This document shows, in pieces, positions 11,169 through 23,083 of a DNA stretch of 64,000 nucleotides. Location of the stretch: the NCBI GenBank assembly GCA_963966185.1, contig CAWZYM010000261.1, positions 1-64,000 of the forward strand. Direction: 5' to 3'. The notes under the pieces were generated by a model. The model was not told the origin of the DNA. It searched no databases and saw only the letters and a list, made by a program, of their open reading frames with translations. Source of the stretch: Rhabditoides inermis. Lineage: Eukaryota > Nematoda > Chromadorea > Rhabditida > Rhabditidae. The translations under genes and the position numbers were made by a program. Each line of letters starts with the position of its first letter. Position 1 is the stretch's first letter.

Positions 11169-11740
11169 AGGTAGTGTACCCTCTGAATCCAATACTTAAA
11201 AGTATCACGAATGTATTATCAATGTCTTTTAGAGGTATTTTCATGCCGTTTGTGGTTGTTTGTGATAAAAAAAAATGAAATTAAAAATTATCAAACATTT
11301 ATTTTGATCCAACATGATACGCATATTTGCGCAACGTTATGAGTTATGATTTTTAACATCATTCAACGTAACTTACTGCGTTCAGCATATAATTTTCCAT
11401 CAGCTGTTTTCGCCAGTTCAGTAAAAGAAACACATAATAGAAATGTTATCTAAAATAAGAATAACATAAGAAACAATATAAACACATGCAAATAAATTGT
11501 CTTGAATGAAACAGCCGATAGTGTGGTCAAATTGTGTAACTTCGTGCAAGTTGTGCACACACGCCCGAGCGGATTAAAAGTTATTAGTTTCTACGATTTC
11601 TCACTCCAATATTCAAATGATTTTTTTAAAACTAAATCGTTTCAGAATATATATTAGCATCATCATAATATACTCATTGAGTCGTAAACAATGACATGTT
11701 GTATCTACACATACACCCAGATTCAGAGGGTACACTACCT
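11169..11740. mobile_element. TTAA-flanked MITE, family A
   Basis: Perfectly matched ends aggtagtgtaccctctgaat and attcagagggtacactacct are flanked by TTAA at 11165-11168 and 11741-11744. The AT-rich interior has no coding capacity. Other members: 35402-35941, 35946-36255 and 41166-41726. The TTAA target suggests piggyBac-type mobilisation, which is inference from known target-site preference. Confidence 0.9.
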
Positions 11741-11744
11741 TTAA

Positions 11745-12780
11745 AGATACAGAGGCCTATTCGCCCTCTCCTCTCCGATCATCGTTTTGCCTATGGCCCA
11801 TTTTGCCTATGGCATACCGCTCACTGCGCGAGATGACAGCGAATGGCCGCTTGCAAAAGCGAAAGAGCACGCAAAAAGAAGAGGATCGGACAAGGCGACA
11901 GTAGCGCGGGAATCCAAAATATAATATTGCGCTCACGCTGCGATGATCAATTCTTATCACCACTTGCACGTACACCTTTCGTTCAAATGCATTCGAACCA
12001 TCGATTAGTCATGTTGGCTGAGTGTTGAAACGACATCAGCACCACCCACTATATATCCATATCAGCCGCATTTCTCATCGGAAGGTGTGTTGATCAATGG
12101 CCTGTCAGTGGATTCAAGGGAGGGCAAGAAGCGGGCGCCACAAAAACAGAGACCCGATCGGTTTCAATCCATTTGAATGCAATTCGAGTGGGCGCGTCAG
12201 AGAAGAGACGATTGTGTAAAGAGGTTCGATCCAGATAAGAGTAAAAAAAGTTGGTGAATGATGTATGAACTGCTAGAAGCGGCACGACCACACAAGACGT
12301 TTATGACAGATACGAATCTATGAGACTATGGTATTTCATGATTCATAGGATGCCATCTTGAATTTGTACTGAATTCATGGCTTACTTTCGTCTTGCTCCT
12401 GTGTTCATCTCATACGTAAGAATAAAAGTAGATTTCGATTATTGAAACAGTACCACAATGTTGGGAAAGTGAATGAAGCACATTTCATGTTGGAGAGCAT
12501 CGCTTCTGATATTCAGACACATGAAAGCTATACAACGATTAGAACGATTTATACAACGTTTTGAAAATTTATAGGTGAACGATAAGACACTCTGAGAATG
12601 CAAAGTCATCACCGTAAACCTCGTGTCGAGTGCGTTCGCTATCTTTGATGTGCCCGCCCGTCTTCCTTCAGGCGCGCGCTTCTTGCGTGTTGTCGCATGT
12701 ATCGGTTCCCTTCTCTCATCGGCTTCCCATTCCCTGCCAATCGTCTTCTTTTTGTCCGCGGCAAGACTGCATTGTCACTG
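11745..12780. other. Intergenic, upstream of collagen
   Basis: No gene recognised. The last 200 bases are pyrimidine-rich and lead into the collagen promoter. Confidence 0.4.
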
Positions 12781-12783
12781 CGC

Positions 12784-12791
12784 TATATAAG
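12784..12791 (+). promoter_or_regulatory. TATA box of the collagen gene
   Basis: TATATAAG lies 34-41 nt before the collagen ATG at 12825. This spacing leaves a very short 5' leader, usual for highly expressed nematode collagens. Confidence 0.7.
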
Positions 12792-12824
12792 AGCCGACAC
12801 TGGGCGGGATTCGTATCATTCAAC

Positions 12825-13790
12825 ATGGACGTTGACAAGATCAAGGTAAGCGACGAACTACTCCTCCACTGGTATCACTATTTGCATTAGTGTAGATAGC
12901 GTCTGAAGTGTGCTCCTCCTAGTTCTATAATGATGTTTCGCTCGTTTCAGGCTTACCGCTTCGTTGGCTACGCGGCCACCACTTTCTCTGCCGTCGCCGT
13001 TCTCTCGGTGTGCGTCATGCTGCCGATGGTGTACAACTACGTGCACCACACCCGCCAGACACTCACCCACGAGCTGTCCGCCTGCAAGGCATCCGCCAAG
13101 GCCACCTGGACCGACGTCTACACCATGCATCCCCTCGCGCCCGCCAACAGAACCGCCCGTCAGGCAGGCAACCAGTGCCAGGGATGCTGCCTGCCCGGAC
13201 CTGCTGGACCCGTCGGAGCGCCCGGCAAGCCGGGACGCCCCGGAAAGAACGGCGCTGCTGGATCTCCCGGCAACCCTGGACGCCCGCCTCAGAAGCCGTG
13301 CGTTGACATTACTCCTCCTCCCTGTCCCGTGTGCCCCAAGGGACCTCCTGGCCCGCCAGGACCCGTCGGACAGCCCGGAGACAACGGACCTAACGGCGAG
13401 CCCGGAGACAAGGGACAGGACGCTCAGCCTGGAAACCCTGGACCCAAGGGACCCCCTGGTCCCCCGGGACCTTCCGGAAAGGCAGGAGCTCCCGGACAGC
13501 CCGGCGAGCCTGGAAGGAACGAGCGTCCGGTGCCCGGACCCCCCGGGCAGCCCGGAAACGCCGGACCGCAGGGACCTCCCGGAACTCCTGGACACCCCGG
13601 ACAGGATGGTGCTCCCGGACAGCCCGGACCGAAGGGCGAGGACGGAAAGCCGGGAGAGCCGGGAACCGACGGAGAGCCCGGTCAGCTCGGGCAGCCCGGA
13701 AACGAGGGCACCCAGGGCGAGCGCGGCATCTGCCCCAAGTACTGCGCCCTCGACGGAGGAGTCTTCTTCGAGGACGGAACCCGCCGCTAA
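12825..13790 (+). CDS. Cuticle collagen, 286 aa
   Basis: Structural protein of the nematode cuticle, secreted by hypodermis and assembled as a triple helix. Exon 1 (12825-12845) encodes MDVDKIK; a 105-nt intron follows; exon 2 is 12951-13790. Residues 8-40 hold the hydrophobic signal-anchor ([20 protein letters not shown]), followed by NRTARQ, a processing-type site near residues 70-75. The cysteine groups are C-QGCC before the first Gly-X-Y block, CVDI..PPCPVC between blocks, and CPKYC at the end. Several Gly-X-Y blocks are interrupted by short gaps (for example RNERPV). The C-terminus [14 protein letters not shown] is that of a well-known subset of C. elegans col genes. GC content is far above the surroundings, as expected for a highly expressed gene. 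A polyadenylation-like gataaatg follows at about 13837. Confidence in family is very high; the exact col orthologue is not determined. Confidence 0.97.
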
Positions 13791-13944
13791 ACACCGCACA
13801 CACCACTGCAATTGTATCATACCCTCACTTTAAAGCGATAAATGTACATACTCAGTGTCTGCAGTTATGCAATTCTCCATGTTTCGTTGTTGCATCACAT
13901 GTGATAACGCGCGTTCTCTCTCTCCCCCTTCCCTTTTACGCTCT

Positions 13945-14084
13945 CACTTATGGTTGTGAAATGCGGGATAGACGGAGAGAGAGAGAGTGAGTGAGAGAGA
14001 GAGAGAGTGGATAGAGTGAGGGCTGACGTGTCTCGCGGCACACGCGTACCGCAGTGAGTTGGCCGCCCGCGCGCAATGTATAAA
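13945..14084 (+). promoter_or_regulatory. Promoter of ARF copy 1
   Basis: TATAAA is at 14079-14084. Upstream are gttgtgaaatgcg (about 13953) and gctgacgtgtctcgc (14022-14036). Both motifs recur upstream of ARF copies 2 (16621-16655) and 3 (18201-18236), so the promoter was duplicated with the gene. TGACGTG is a bZIP/CRE-like core. Confidence 0.55.
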
Positions 14085-14242
14085 TGCCCTCGCCGGACAT
14101 ACGCCGGACATGCTTTTGCATAGCTGTTTTGTTTTTTTTCCATTTCTGTCAACTCGCCGATTAGCATAGCATCCGCTGCGAACATTTGTGAGACACGCTT
14201 GTCATTTCCACCTCTCTCCTTCCCTTATTCCCTCTCTCCTCA

Positions 14243-16303
<2,061 letters not shown>

Positions 16304-16697
16304 ATACGCTTTGTCACATGTCGATAATACAATATGTTTCTTCCGTTAAAATTCTTATAACTTCGTTTACGAACACCGGTTACATCCTATTCAGAAATCT
16401 CAATGGTCTGTGCGTGATAGATATTATTGGTTTTGTTTTTGTTTTCTGCAATAAACATTCATACTGATTTCTCACAACTTCACTGCAATATCACAAAAAA
16501 TATGAACAGTTCGGTACGCTTGGTATCTGCATAACACACCCAGCATAGGAGAGATAGCGAGAGAGCCCGTTGTGCAGCCACTTTCTACTTTTTCTCTCCG
16601 CTCTCGCTCTGTTGTGATATGTGTTGTGAAATGTCCGAGCTGACGTGGTCTCGCAGACGTGTCTAACTTTAAAACCGTCTTTCTATATTTTGAACTA

Positions 16698-17850
16698 ATG
16701 GGCTCCTCTTTGTCGAGTCTCGTTTGTGGCAGATCAACAAAAATCATTCGAGTCATGATATTCGGTGCGTTTTTTTATCTTGTTTGTTTAGAGACCTTTT
16801 TTTTTAGTTTTTAGCCGATTTCGATATTTTATTGACAGTCTCACAGGACTGACGTGCTCCGGAAAGACGACCATTCTCTACAAGCTCAAATTGAAAGAAA
16901 CTTCGCCCGACAAGTTTCCTTCCACAATTGGTGAGCAAGTAAACGTCCATATAACACACATACCTTCGGACAGCAGGTCGCGTTTGTTCGTCTGATACAC
17001 TGCAATCGAAAACGCATTCACTGTTTCATGTCAAAGTATCTTTCGTCGATTTAAGGATTCAATCTGGATCGGCTTGATTACGGCGAAGACGTGACGGTAG
17101 AAACGTGGGATATGAACGTGTCGCGCCGGTTCTGGCATCACTACACGAAAGACACACAAGTGTGTTATTTCTTTCTCCCCCTCTCTCTCTCTCTCTCTCT
17201 TTCTCTCTACCAATCTATAATACTTGACCTCTAGGCGGTCATTTTCGTGATCGATTCGCGGGACGAGGAGCGATTCGCAGAGGCACGCGATGAGTTCTCA
17301 CATCTGCTGCTCGAACCCGACCTGACCGGTGGGAACACAGAGAACACAGCTATTTTCGGTCTGCGCTTCCTGCAGACCGTAACTCTATTCACGTGCTTGG
17401 CACAATGGGTGAAAAAGGGATGAATACGAAATCGCCAGGCCTACCCGTGCTGGTCTTTGCCAACAAGCAGGATGGCGAAGACGCGAAATCGGAGGACGAG
17501 GTGGCGCGCGTTCTCGGATTGGAACAGGGACAGGGCACGGTGAGTCGCGGACGGATGTCTGCATTCGAACCGCTATATGGGCTATGGAGACGTTTAAGTG
17601 GCGTTCAGTCTCTTCGAAACTCCCTTCGATACTGACTTCGAAACGCCTTCGACACACGACCAAACAGCTTGTTTCGAAGGCGTTTTGAAGGGGCTGTTTC
17701 GAAGAGACTGAACACGCCTTTAGAATAGTTCGATCTACGATTCAGTGGCACGTGCGAGCATCGAGCGGTCTGACGGGAGAGGGTCTCACGGAGGGTCTTG
17801 ACTGGATTGTCGCCAACGTTACACAGTATACTACTCCTTTAGGAAGATGA
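16698..17850 (+). CDS. Divergent ARF-family paralogue lacking switch II residues, 184 aa (copy 2)
   Basis: Six exons with the same phases as copy 1: 16698-16764, 16847-16930, 17056-17159, 17235-17328, 17439-17539, 17746-17850; all splice sites are GT-AG and the frame is open for 185 codons. The start MGSSLSSLVCG keeps Gly2 for myristoylation. G1 is GLTCSGKTT, and G4 ANKQD is intact. The G3 box that should read WDVGGQ reads WDMNVS, so the conserved Gly-Gly and the catalytic Gln are absent; switch I is FPSTIGFN. Exon 4 gives VIFVIDSRDEERFAEARDEF, a normal ARF helix. The C-terminus WHVRASSGLTGEGLTEGLDW is well kept. The open frame with a broken switch II suggests a nucleotide-binding but GTPase-deficient protein. 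An early pseudogene is the alternative. Intron 5 holds a TTCGAA palindrome. Confidence 0.85.
17600..17725. repeat. TTCGAA-rich palindrome in ARF copy 2 intron 5
   Basis: The left end ttcagtctcttcgaaac pairs with the right end tttcgaagagactgaa. The internal sequence repeats CTTCGAAacgcctTCGA-type phrases. The same ends occur in ARF copy 3 intron 1 (18434-18612), and a partial relative lies in copy 1 intron 4 (about 15293-15450). Confidence 0.8.
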
Positions 17851-18162
17851 AGTACGCAATCGCAATAAATGCTACGCACGTATGATAGTTCCGTTACGAA
17901 CACTTTGTTTTGAAAAGAAATACAACACAACACGTGACAAAAAACAAGTGACGAACAACACATCACACTGCTTTCGTATCAATCAAGTTTACGGTCATTG
18001 TTTGGTGTTTCGGCAAGGTGATGACGATGACTCAACACAAACAAGCGATAGCAAAGAGCGCGGCCGCGAAACAGCGAGAGAGATAGTGGCCGCCCGTCCG
18101 CCACAATCTCTCACTCTCCCATTTTCGTGCGCTCTCTCCCCCTCCTTCTCCTCCTCCTCCTC

Positions 18163-18169
<7 letters not shown>

Positions 18170-18201
<32 letters not shown>
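18170..18201. repeat. (CT)n tract upstream of ARF copy 3
   Basis: Short CT tract preceded by a CTC triplet run. It sits just before the duplicated promoter motifs. Confidence 0.9.
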
Positions 18202-18203
<2 letters not shown>

Positions 18204-18433
18204 TTGTGAAACGCGTGAAACAGTGACGTGTGTCGTGGCGCGCGTACGCGCTGACCGCCACTTCTCTACTGGAATATATGCAACTCTGTCTCTCTGAAAT
18301 CATCTTTTAGTACTGCCACCATGGGTGCCAATCTGTCCCATCTCGTCTGCCGACCCAAGCGGTTTGGTCAGTATACTCATGTTTGGTCAGTTGGAACCCT
18401 TCTCCACTTCAGTTTTCTGCCCTTCAAGTTGCG

Positions 18434-18612
18434 GTCAGTCTCTTCGAAACACTCCCGAATGCCCCCGAAACATTTCGGAATTGCCTTTCGAATCGCCCTC
18501 AGAACACTCCCGAATTGCCTTCGGAGTACTCCCGAACACTCCCGAACACTTCGGAATGCCTTGCTATCCCTTCGAAACACTTCGGAATAGCTTTCGAAGA
18601 GACTGACCGCAA
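18434..18612. repeat. TTCGAA-rich palindromic element in ARF copy 3 intron 1
   Basis: The ends gcggtcagtctcttcgaaac and ttcgaagagactgaccgc form a near-perfect inverted repeat of about 18 bp. Between them the phrase acactcccgaa recurs four to five times. It probably has the same origin as the palindrome in copy 2 intron 5. Confidence 0.85.
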
Positions 18613-18822
18613 CTTCACGTACATGTGATCGGCCCGTGTGCACTGACAGGTTCACGTGTGAAATAACTCGAATTGCCAGGGTTTTGAATGAAGCACGTTT
18701 ACAGGCCTAGCTTTGTCCGGCAAGACGACCATTCTCTACAAGCTTTTATCGAGAGATCTGCCCGAGCACATTCCGTCCACGTCTGGTAAACAAGTAACGA
18801 GTGTATGTGTGTGCATCTAAAC

Positions 18823-18825
<3 letters not shown>

Positions 18826-18882
<57 letters not shown>

Positions 18883-18952
18883 CTCGCTCTCTCTCGCTCT
18901 CTCTCGCTCTCTCTCGCTCTCTCTCGCTCTCTCTCGCCCTCTCTCTTTTCCG
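18826..18952. repeat. (CT)n tract in ARF copy 3 intron 2
   Basis: CT tract passing into a CTCTCTCG repeat. It has the same intron position as the CT tract of copy 1. Confidence 0.95.
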
Positions 18953-19266
18953 ACGCCCGGACATTCTGACAAAACTCGGAAAGATCGCCGTTACGTTTCA
19001 CAACTCCCACATAGCGCGATGCGAAAGAGGAAGAAATGATAATTTCGCCGGCATACAATAGCACATTCATTATTCAGGTTTCAACCTGGAGCATGTGGAC
19101 TTTGGGGATGACGTGCGCTTCTCGATTTGGGATCTGAGCGTGACGCGGCCGTTCTGGAAACACTATCTGTGTGGCACACAGGTGGGACATTTGAGAACGA
19201 AGCGGTCACAGTGACATTACACACTCTAACATCTTGTCGTTTTATCAGGCGATAGCGATTCTGGAT

Positions 19267-19422
19267 AAACGATTGAAGGATAAAAAACTGTCACGCACAG
19301 GGAAAATAACAACAACAAGAGTTTTGATTAGTAAAACCACAGTCAGTTCCTACTTCTTTATGAACGCAAAAAAAAACAAAAAAAAACGTTGAGAAAGTTA
19401 CCAACGAAACAATATAGAGGGG

Positions 19423-19509
<87 letters not shown>

Positions 19510-20060
19510 TGAACAATCAACATGAAATGAGTGACCAACGAAACAAACAACATTAGAGAAAAACAAACGAAACAAACCACATGGTAAAAAGACAAACAAA
19601 AAGCAACAAAATAACGAGACGAACGAAACATACAGGATGAAAAAGGGACAAACGAAACAAACCACCCTGAAAAGACAAACGAAACAAGCAACAAATTAAC
19701 GAGACGAACGAAACAAGCAACAAATTAACGAGACGAACGAAACAAGCAACAAAATAAAGAGAGAAACGAAACAAACAGCACTGAAGAGACAAACGAAACA
19801 CGCAACAAAATAACGAGACGAACGAAACAAGCAAGAGAATAACAAAACGAACAAAACATACAGCATGAAAAAGGGACAAACGAAACAAACCACACTGAAG
19901 AGACAAACGAAACACGCAACAAAATAACGAGACGAACGAAACAAGCAACAAAAATGAGACTTTGAGACAAACGAAACAAACCACATGGTAAAGAAACAAA
20001 CGAAACAAGCAACATAGGAGACTTTTGAAAAGACTAATTGTTGTTGACCGGTGGACGCTT
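19267..20060. repeat. Insertion in ARF copy 3 exon 4: purine-rich repeat
   Basis: Contains a (GA)n tract (19421-19506), then about 500 bp built from imperfect copies of units such as acgaaacaagcaacaaa and taacgagacgaacgaaac. The insertion separates the two halves of an ARF exon. No transposon ends or target duplication are evident, so it may be a satellite expansion instead. Confidence 0.8.
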
Positions 20061-20709
20061 CAAATAGGGCGCACGAAGCGAGACAGGAGTTTGACTTCCT
20101 CTTCCAAAACCACGAGCTGGCTGGTACGTGACTGTCACACGTTTGTAGCAGCGCTCAGTTGGCATCGTTAGAGTATATTATAATATTATATGAAATCTTT
20201 TTCAGACTGTCCACTGCTGGTGTTCGCCAACAAACGGGACCGGGAAGGGTCGCTGACGGCTGCGAAGGTGACGGACGCACTCGGACTGCAGGACTTCACG
20301 CGCAAGGTGAATCAAATCCTCTAAATCAAATCATGGCGCAAGGTGACACAGTTGTTTTTCTCGATCTGACTCCTTTTTGCCAATTGGGTGCTAGACTCAA
20401 ATACTGTTGGCAAATGACTTCACATTCAGCTCTCACTCAGAAACGGAGAAGAAACACTACTCACGATCATTCGCAAAAAAAAGTATGCGCTAACACACCT
20501 ATTGCAGTGGCACGTGGAAGCTTCGAATGCCCACACTGGTGAGGGCCTGACTGAGGAAATGCAATCGATCGTCAACATCCTTTCATTCTGTAAAACATGA
20601 AATAAAAATACACAGATTGCTGTGTTTCTGTGTTTCTTTTACTGATTTCGTTTGCAACCTATTTATCTTTCGTCAACCGCAAGCATAAAAACCAAAACTT
20701 TGGTGGCGA

Positions 20710-21000
20710 ATAGGAAATCACACCATCACACCACCACACCATTACACCATCATACCATCACACCATCATAGCACTCACGCAACCCACACCTCCACTCCTG
20801 TACACCACCACACCACCCACACCACATATAGGAAATCACACCATCACACCACTCACATAATCAGTCGTAGAAAATAGTGTGGTTGTTAAGTTGCGGTGGT
20901 GTGATGGTGTTATGTTGTGGTGGTGTGGTTGTGTGATGGTGTGAGAGTGTGATGGTGTGGTGGTGTGGTGGTGTGGTGGTGTAGTGGTGTGATGGTGTGA
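20710..21000. repeat. Inverted CACCAT minisatellite
   Basis: From 20722 to 20848 the plus strand is made of caccatcacaccac-type units. From 20878 to 21000 it is made of the complement (gtggtgtgatggtgtg). The two arms could fold into a long imperfect hairpin with a loop near 20850-20877. A short period and strong strand asymmetry are visible. Confidence 0.9.
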
Positions 21001-22560
21001 ACTCCATATTGCCAACTTTGGTTACAGTGTAAAACGGAAATGATTCAAACTCCAGTCTCGATATGTTTAGAGGGTGGAAAAACATTGCCTGCCCCTTTTT
21101 TCGACACACAAAGTCCAGATATAATGAACACACCGCGATTTACCTGCGGAGCAGGCGAACTAGACGTGTAAATTGAACGTTTGCAAAAGTTGATGGGCGC
21201 GCAGCCAGCGCATAATGAGAGCTGTCCTTGGGTTCGATCCTTTATCATTGAAGCGTTTGAAATTTGGAATTTGGAATATTCAGAAACACTAAACTGCACA
21301 ACATGTGAAATGTCACAGTTGGCATACAGGATCCAATCCGACTATGGCTACACGTTTATCAACATTTGTACGTGTGGTACTTATAGTGTAAAGTACGGCG
21401 ATACTGAAATTTGGAAAAAAAGTTTGTCAGAAAGTTGAGCGGTTTTTGTCGACATTAGTTCATTTGCTCATGTCAATATAATAGGTCGCGATAACGCTTA
21501 CGGAAACTATTTCGTCAAGTTTTAATCAGAGAGTTTCGATGAGGTTCAAGGGCAGCTTGCGCTCTTACGCACATTTTTTTTATTCTGGTTCCAAATATGA
21601 GCTTTTTTTATATCAGTCATCGAAAAGACTACCCATAAAGATAAAGTGTCAACAACATTTTCTTGCAGACTTCGTTTTTAACGTTTAACCGTCAAAACCA
21701 ACAAAACCGCAACTCCTTCGAAGACCGCCAAATTGTCAAAACAAAATCCCACATATGTATCACAGTCCCACAGTCCCACTTTCTCATTTTTTGGTGCAAA
21801 AACAACAAATAAAATTTGGTTGCATAGTGACATCGCATTGATACCGCACTTGATACCGATCATTTCTAACGTTCTATTTTCAACTCACTATCCACTCGGT
21901 CACGCTGCTGTTGTTAGTTTTCTTTCAGGAGTGGTCTAAGTATTGATCTTATCTAATCGAATGGTGTCTGTCCAAAAAACATTTCGTAAAATTAATGCTA
22001 ACTTTCGGAATCAAAATGAAAAAAAGTGTCTTTGATCAAGAAATTGCCACGACGAGTGCGCAAACTGCCCGTTTCAGTTGTTACTAACGCTTCAACCCCC
22101 TGTGCCTTTCGAAACAAAATCCAAATGTACTACATACGTTTGCGGCAAATTGATTGGTTGTTTTTACCAACACATCCTCCAATGTTGTATTGACCAGCAC
22201 CAGAACCATCTGAACAAAAAAACAATCAACATTGTTCTGCTCGGTGTGACGCAGGTTTTTTTTTCTCTCAGTAATCTTTCACACTCCACAAAACGACTCC
22301 ACTACAGCAACCCGTAATCTGTAATGTATGAATATGGACGACGTACGTACATTGCGATAAGAGCTAATCAACAAATCAACTGTGTGTTGTGTTTCAACAA
22401 AGCCAAAAAAGAACAAAGGGCAGTAGATGAGAAAGCATGTGAATGGCCAAGAAACACGGGACGCTCGCGTTGCGTGAGCTCTAAAAGGTGAAGCTGCCCA
22501 CGAAACAACATGTACCGATCTGACGCGCGTCATCAGATAACAGCGACGATGTCCGGTCGG
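21001..22560. other. Intergenic, no gene
   Basis: No convincing gene. Small hydrophobic frames around 22100-22580 lack splice support. Confidence 0.4.
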
Positions 22561-22640
22561 GACTGTTGATAACGCTGACAATATAAAAAGCGCAGGACAT
22601 ACTCAGAGGCATACGTTAAACAGTTACTGCTTCAGGTTCA
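22561..22640 (+). promoter_or_regulatory. Candidate promoter for the UGT gene
   Basis: TATAAAA at 22582-22588 follows TGATAA at 22567-22572, the core bound by intestinal GATA factors of nematodes; AGATAA occurs upstream near 22534. The UGT ATG is about 500 nt further on, so this would imply a leader intron or a longer 5' UTR. Confidence 0.35.
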
Positions 22641-23083
22641 AAACCGGACGTACAAGTGCGTGTGTGAAAAGGGTGCTAATCAAGCATCGAGTGTTATTGT
22701 GTATGTTCGCTGCGCGGTTTCACTCTCAATTTCTTGTTGCGTTGTTTCCTCTATCGTTCATGGTTTGCCAAATCGACCCTGTCGTACAGAGTATTGAAAC
22801 CCTGTTCAGTTTTTTTTCATTATTGTTTTGTCATTTTTTTCTCGAACTGTATTTCATGAATGCAGTTTTGTCTTTGGCACTACCGTTAGCTACATACCTC
22901 AAATATTGACCAGGAATTTAATTTTCTGAACCTATAACCAACATTCACTTGTCTGATTTCTGATTTCTTTTTCAAAGATAAAACATGAACAGATTAGCTT
23001 TGACCAAAAAATACGGCGCGTTGTTCGACGGTTTCCATCGACCGTTTTTTTTCTGAATATGAAATTGACTTAAAACACTTAAG

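Larger units (their letters stand above)
18321..20600 (+). pseudogene. ARF-family paralogue, disrupted (copy 3)
   Basis: Third tandem copy. The ATG lies in a gccaccATGG context and encodes MGANLSHLVC, as in copy 2. Exon 1 (18321-18385) is 65 nt where 64 or 67 is needed, so the later SILMFG segment is out of frame with the start. Exons 18705-18785 (GLALSGKTT, PSTSG) and 19078-19181 (IWDLSVTRPFW, switch II lost) follow. Exon 4 begins at 19249 with AIAILD, is interrupted by about 780 bp of purine-rich repeat sequence, and ends at 20123 (HEARQEFDFLFQNHELA). Exons 20206-20306 (NKRD instead of NKQD) and 20508-20600 complete it. The total span of exon 4 is 875 bp against 94 bp in both paralogues. 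Two independent lesions make this a pseudogene unless the frameshift is an assembly error. Confidence 0.85.

Noticed and set aside
12858..13833. Long open frames on both strands overlapping the collagen
   Set aside because: Shadows of the GC-rich Gly-X-Y repeat; only the frame with signal anchor and cysteine pattern is real.
19553..20008. Minus-strand Phe/Val/Ser/Leu-rich 151-codon frame
   Set aside because: Periodic low-complexity translation of the purine-rich repeat in the broken ARF exon; looks like a membrane protein only because of the repeat.
22279..22581. Minus-strand 100-codon frame
   Set aside because: No recognisable domain, and it overlaps the candidate UGT promoter.
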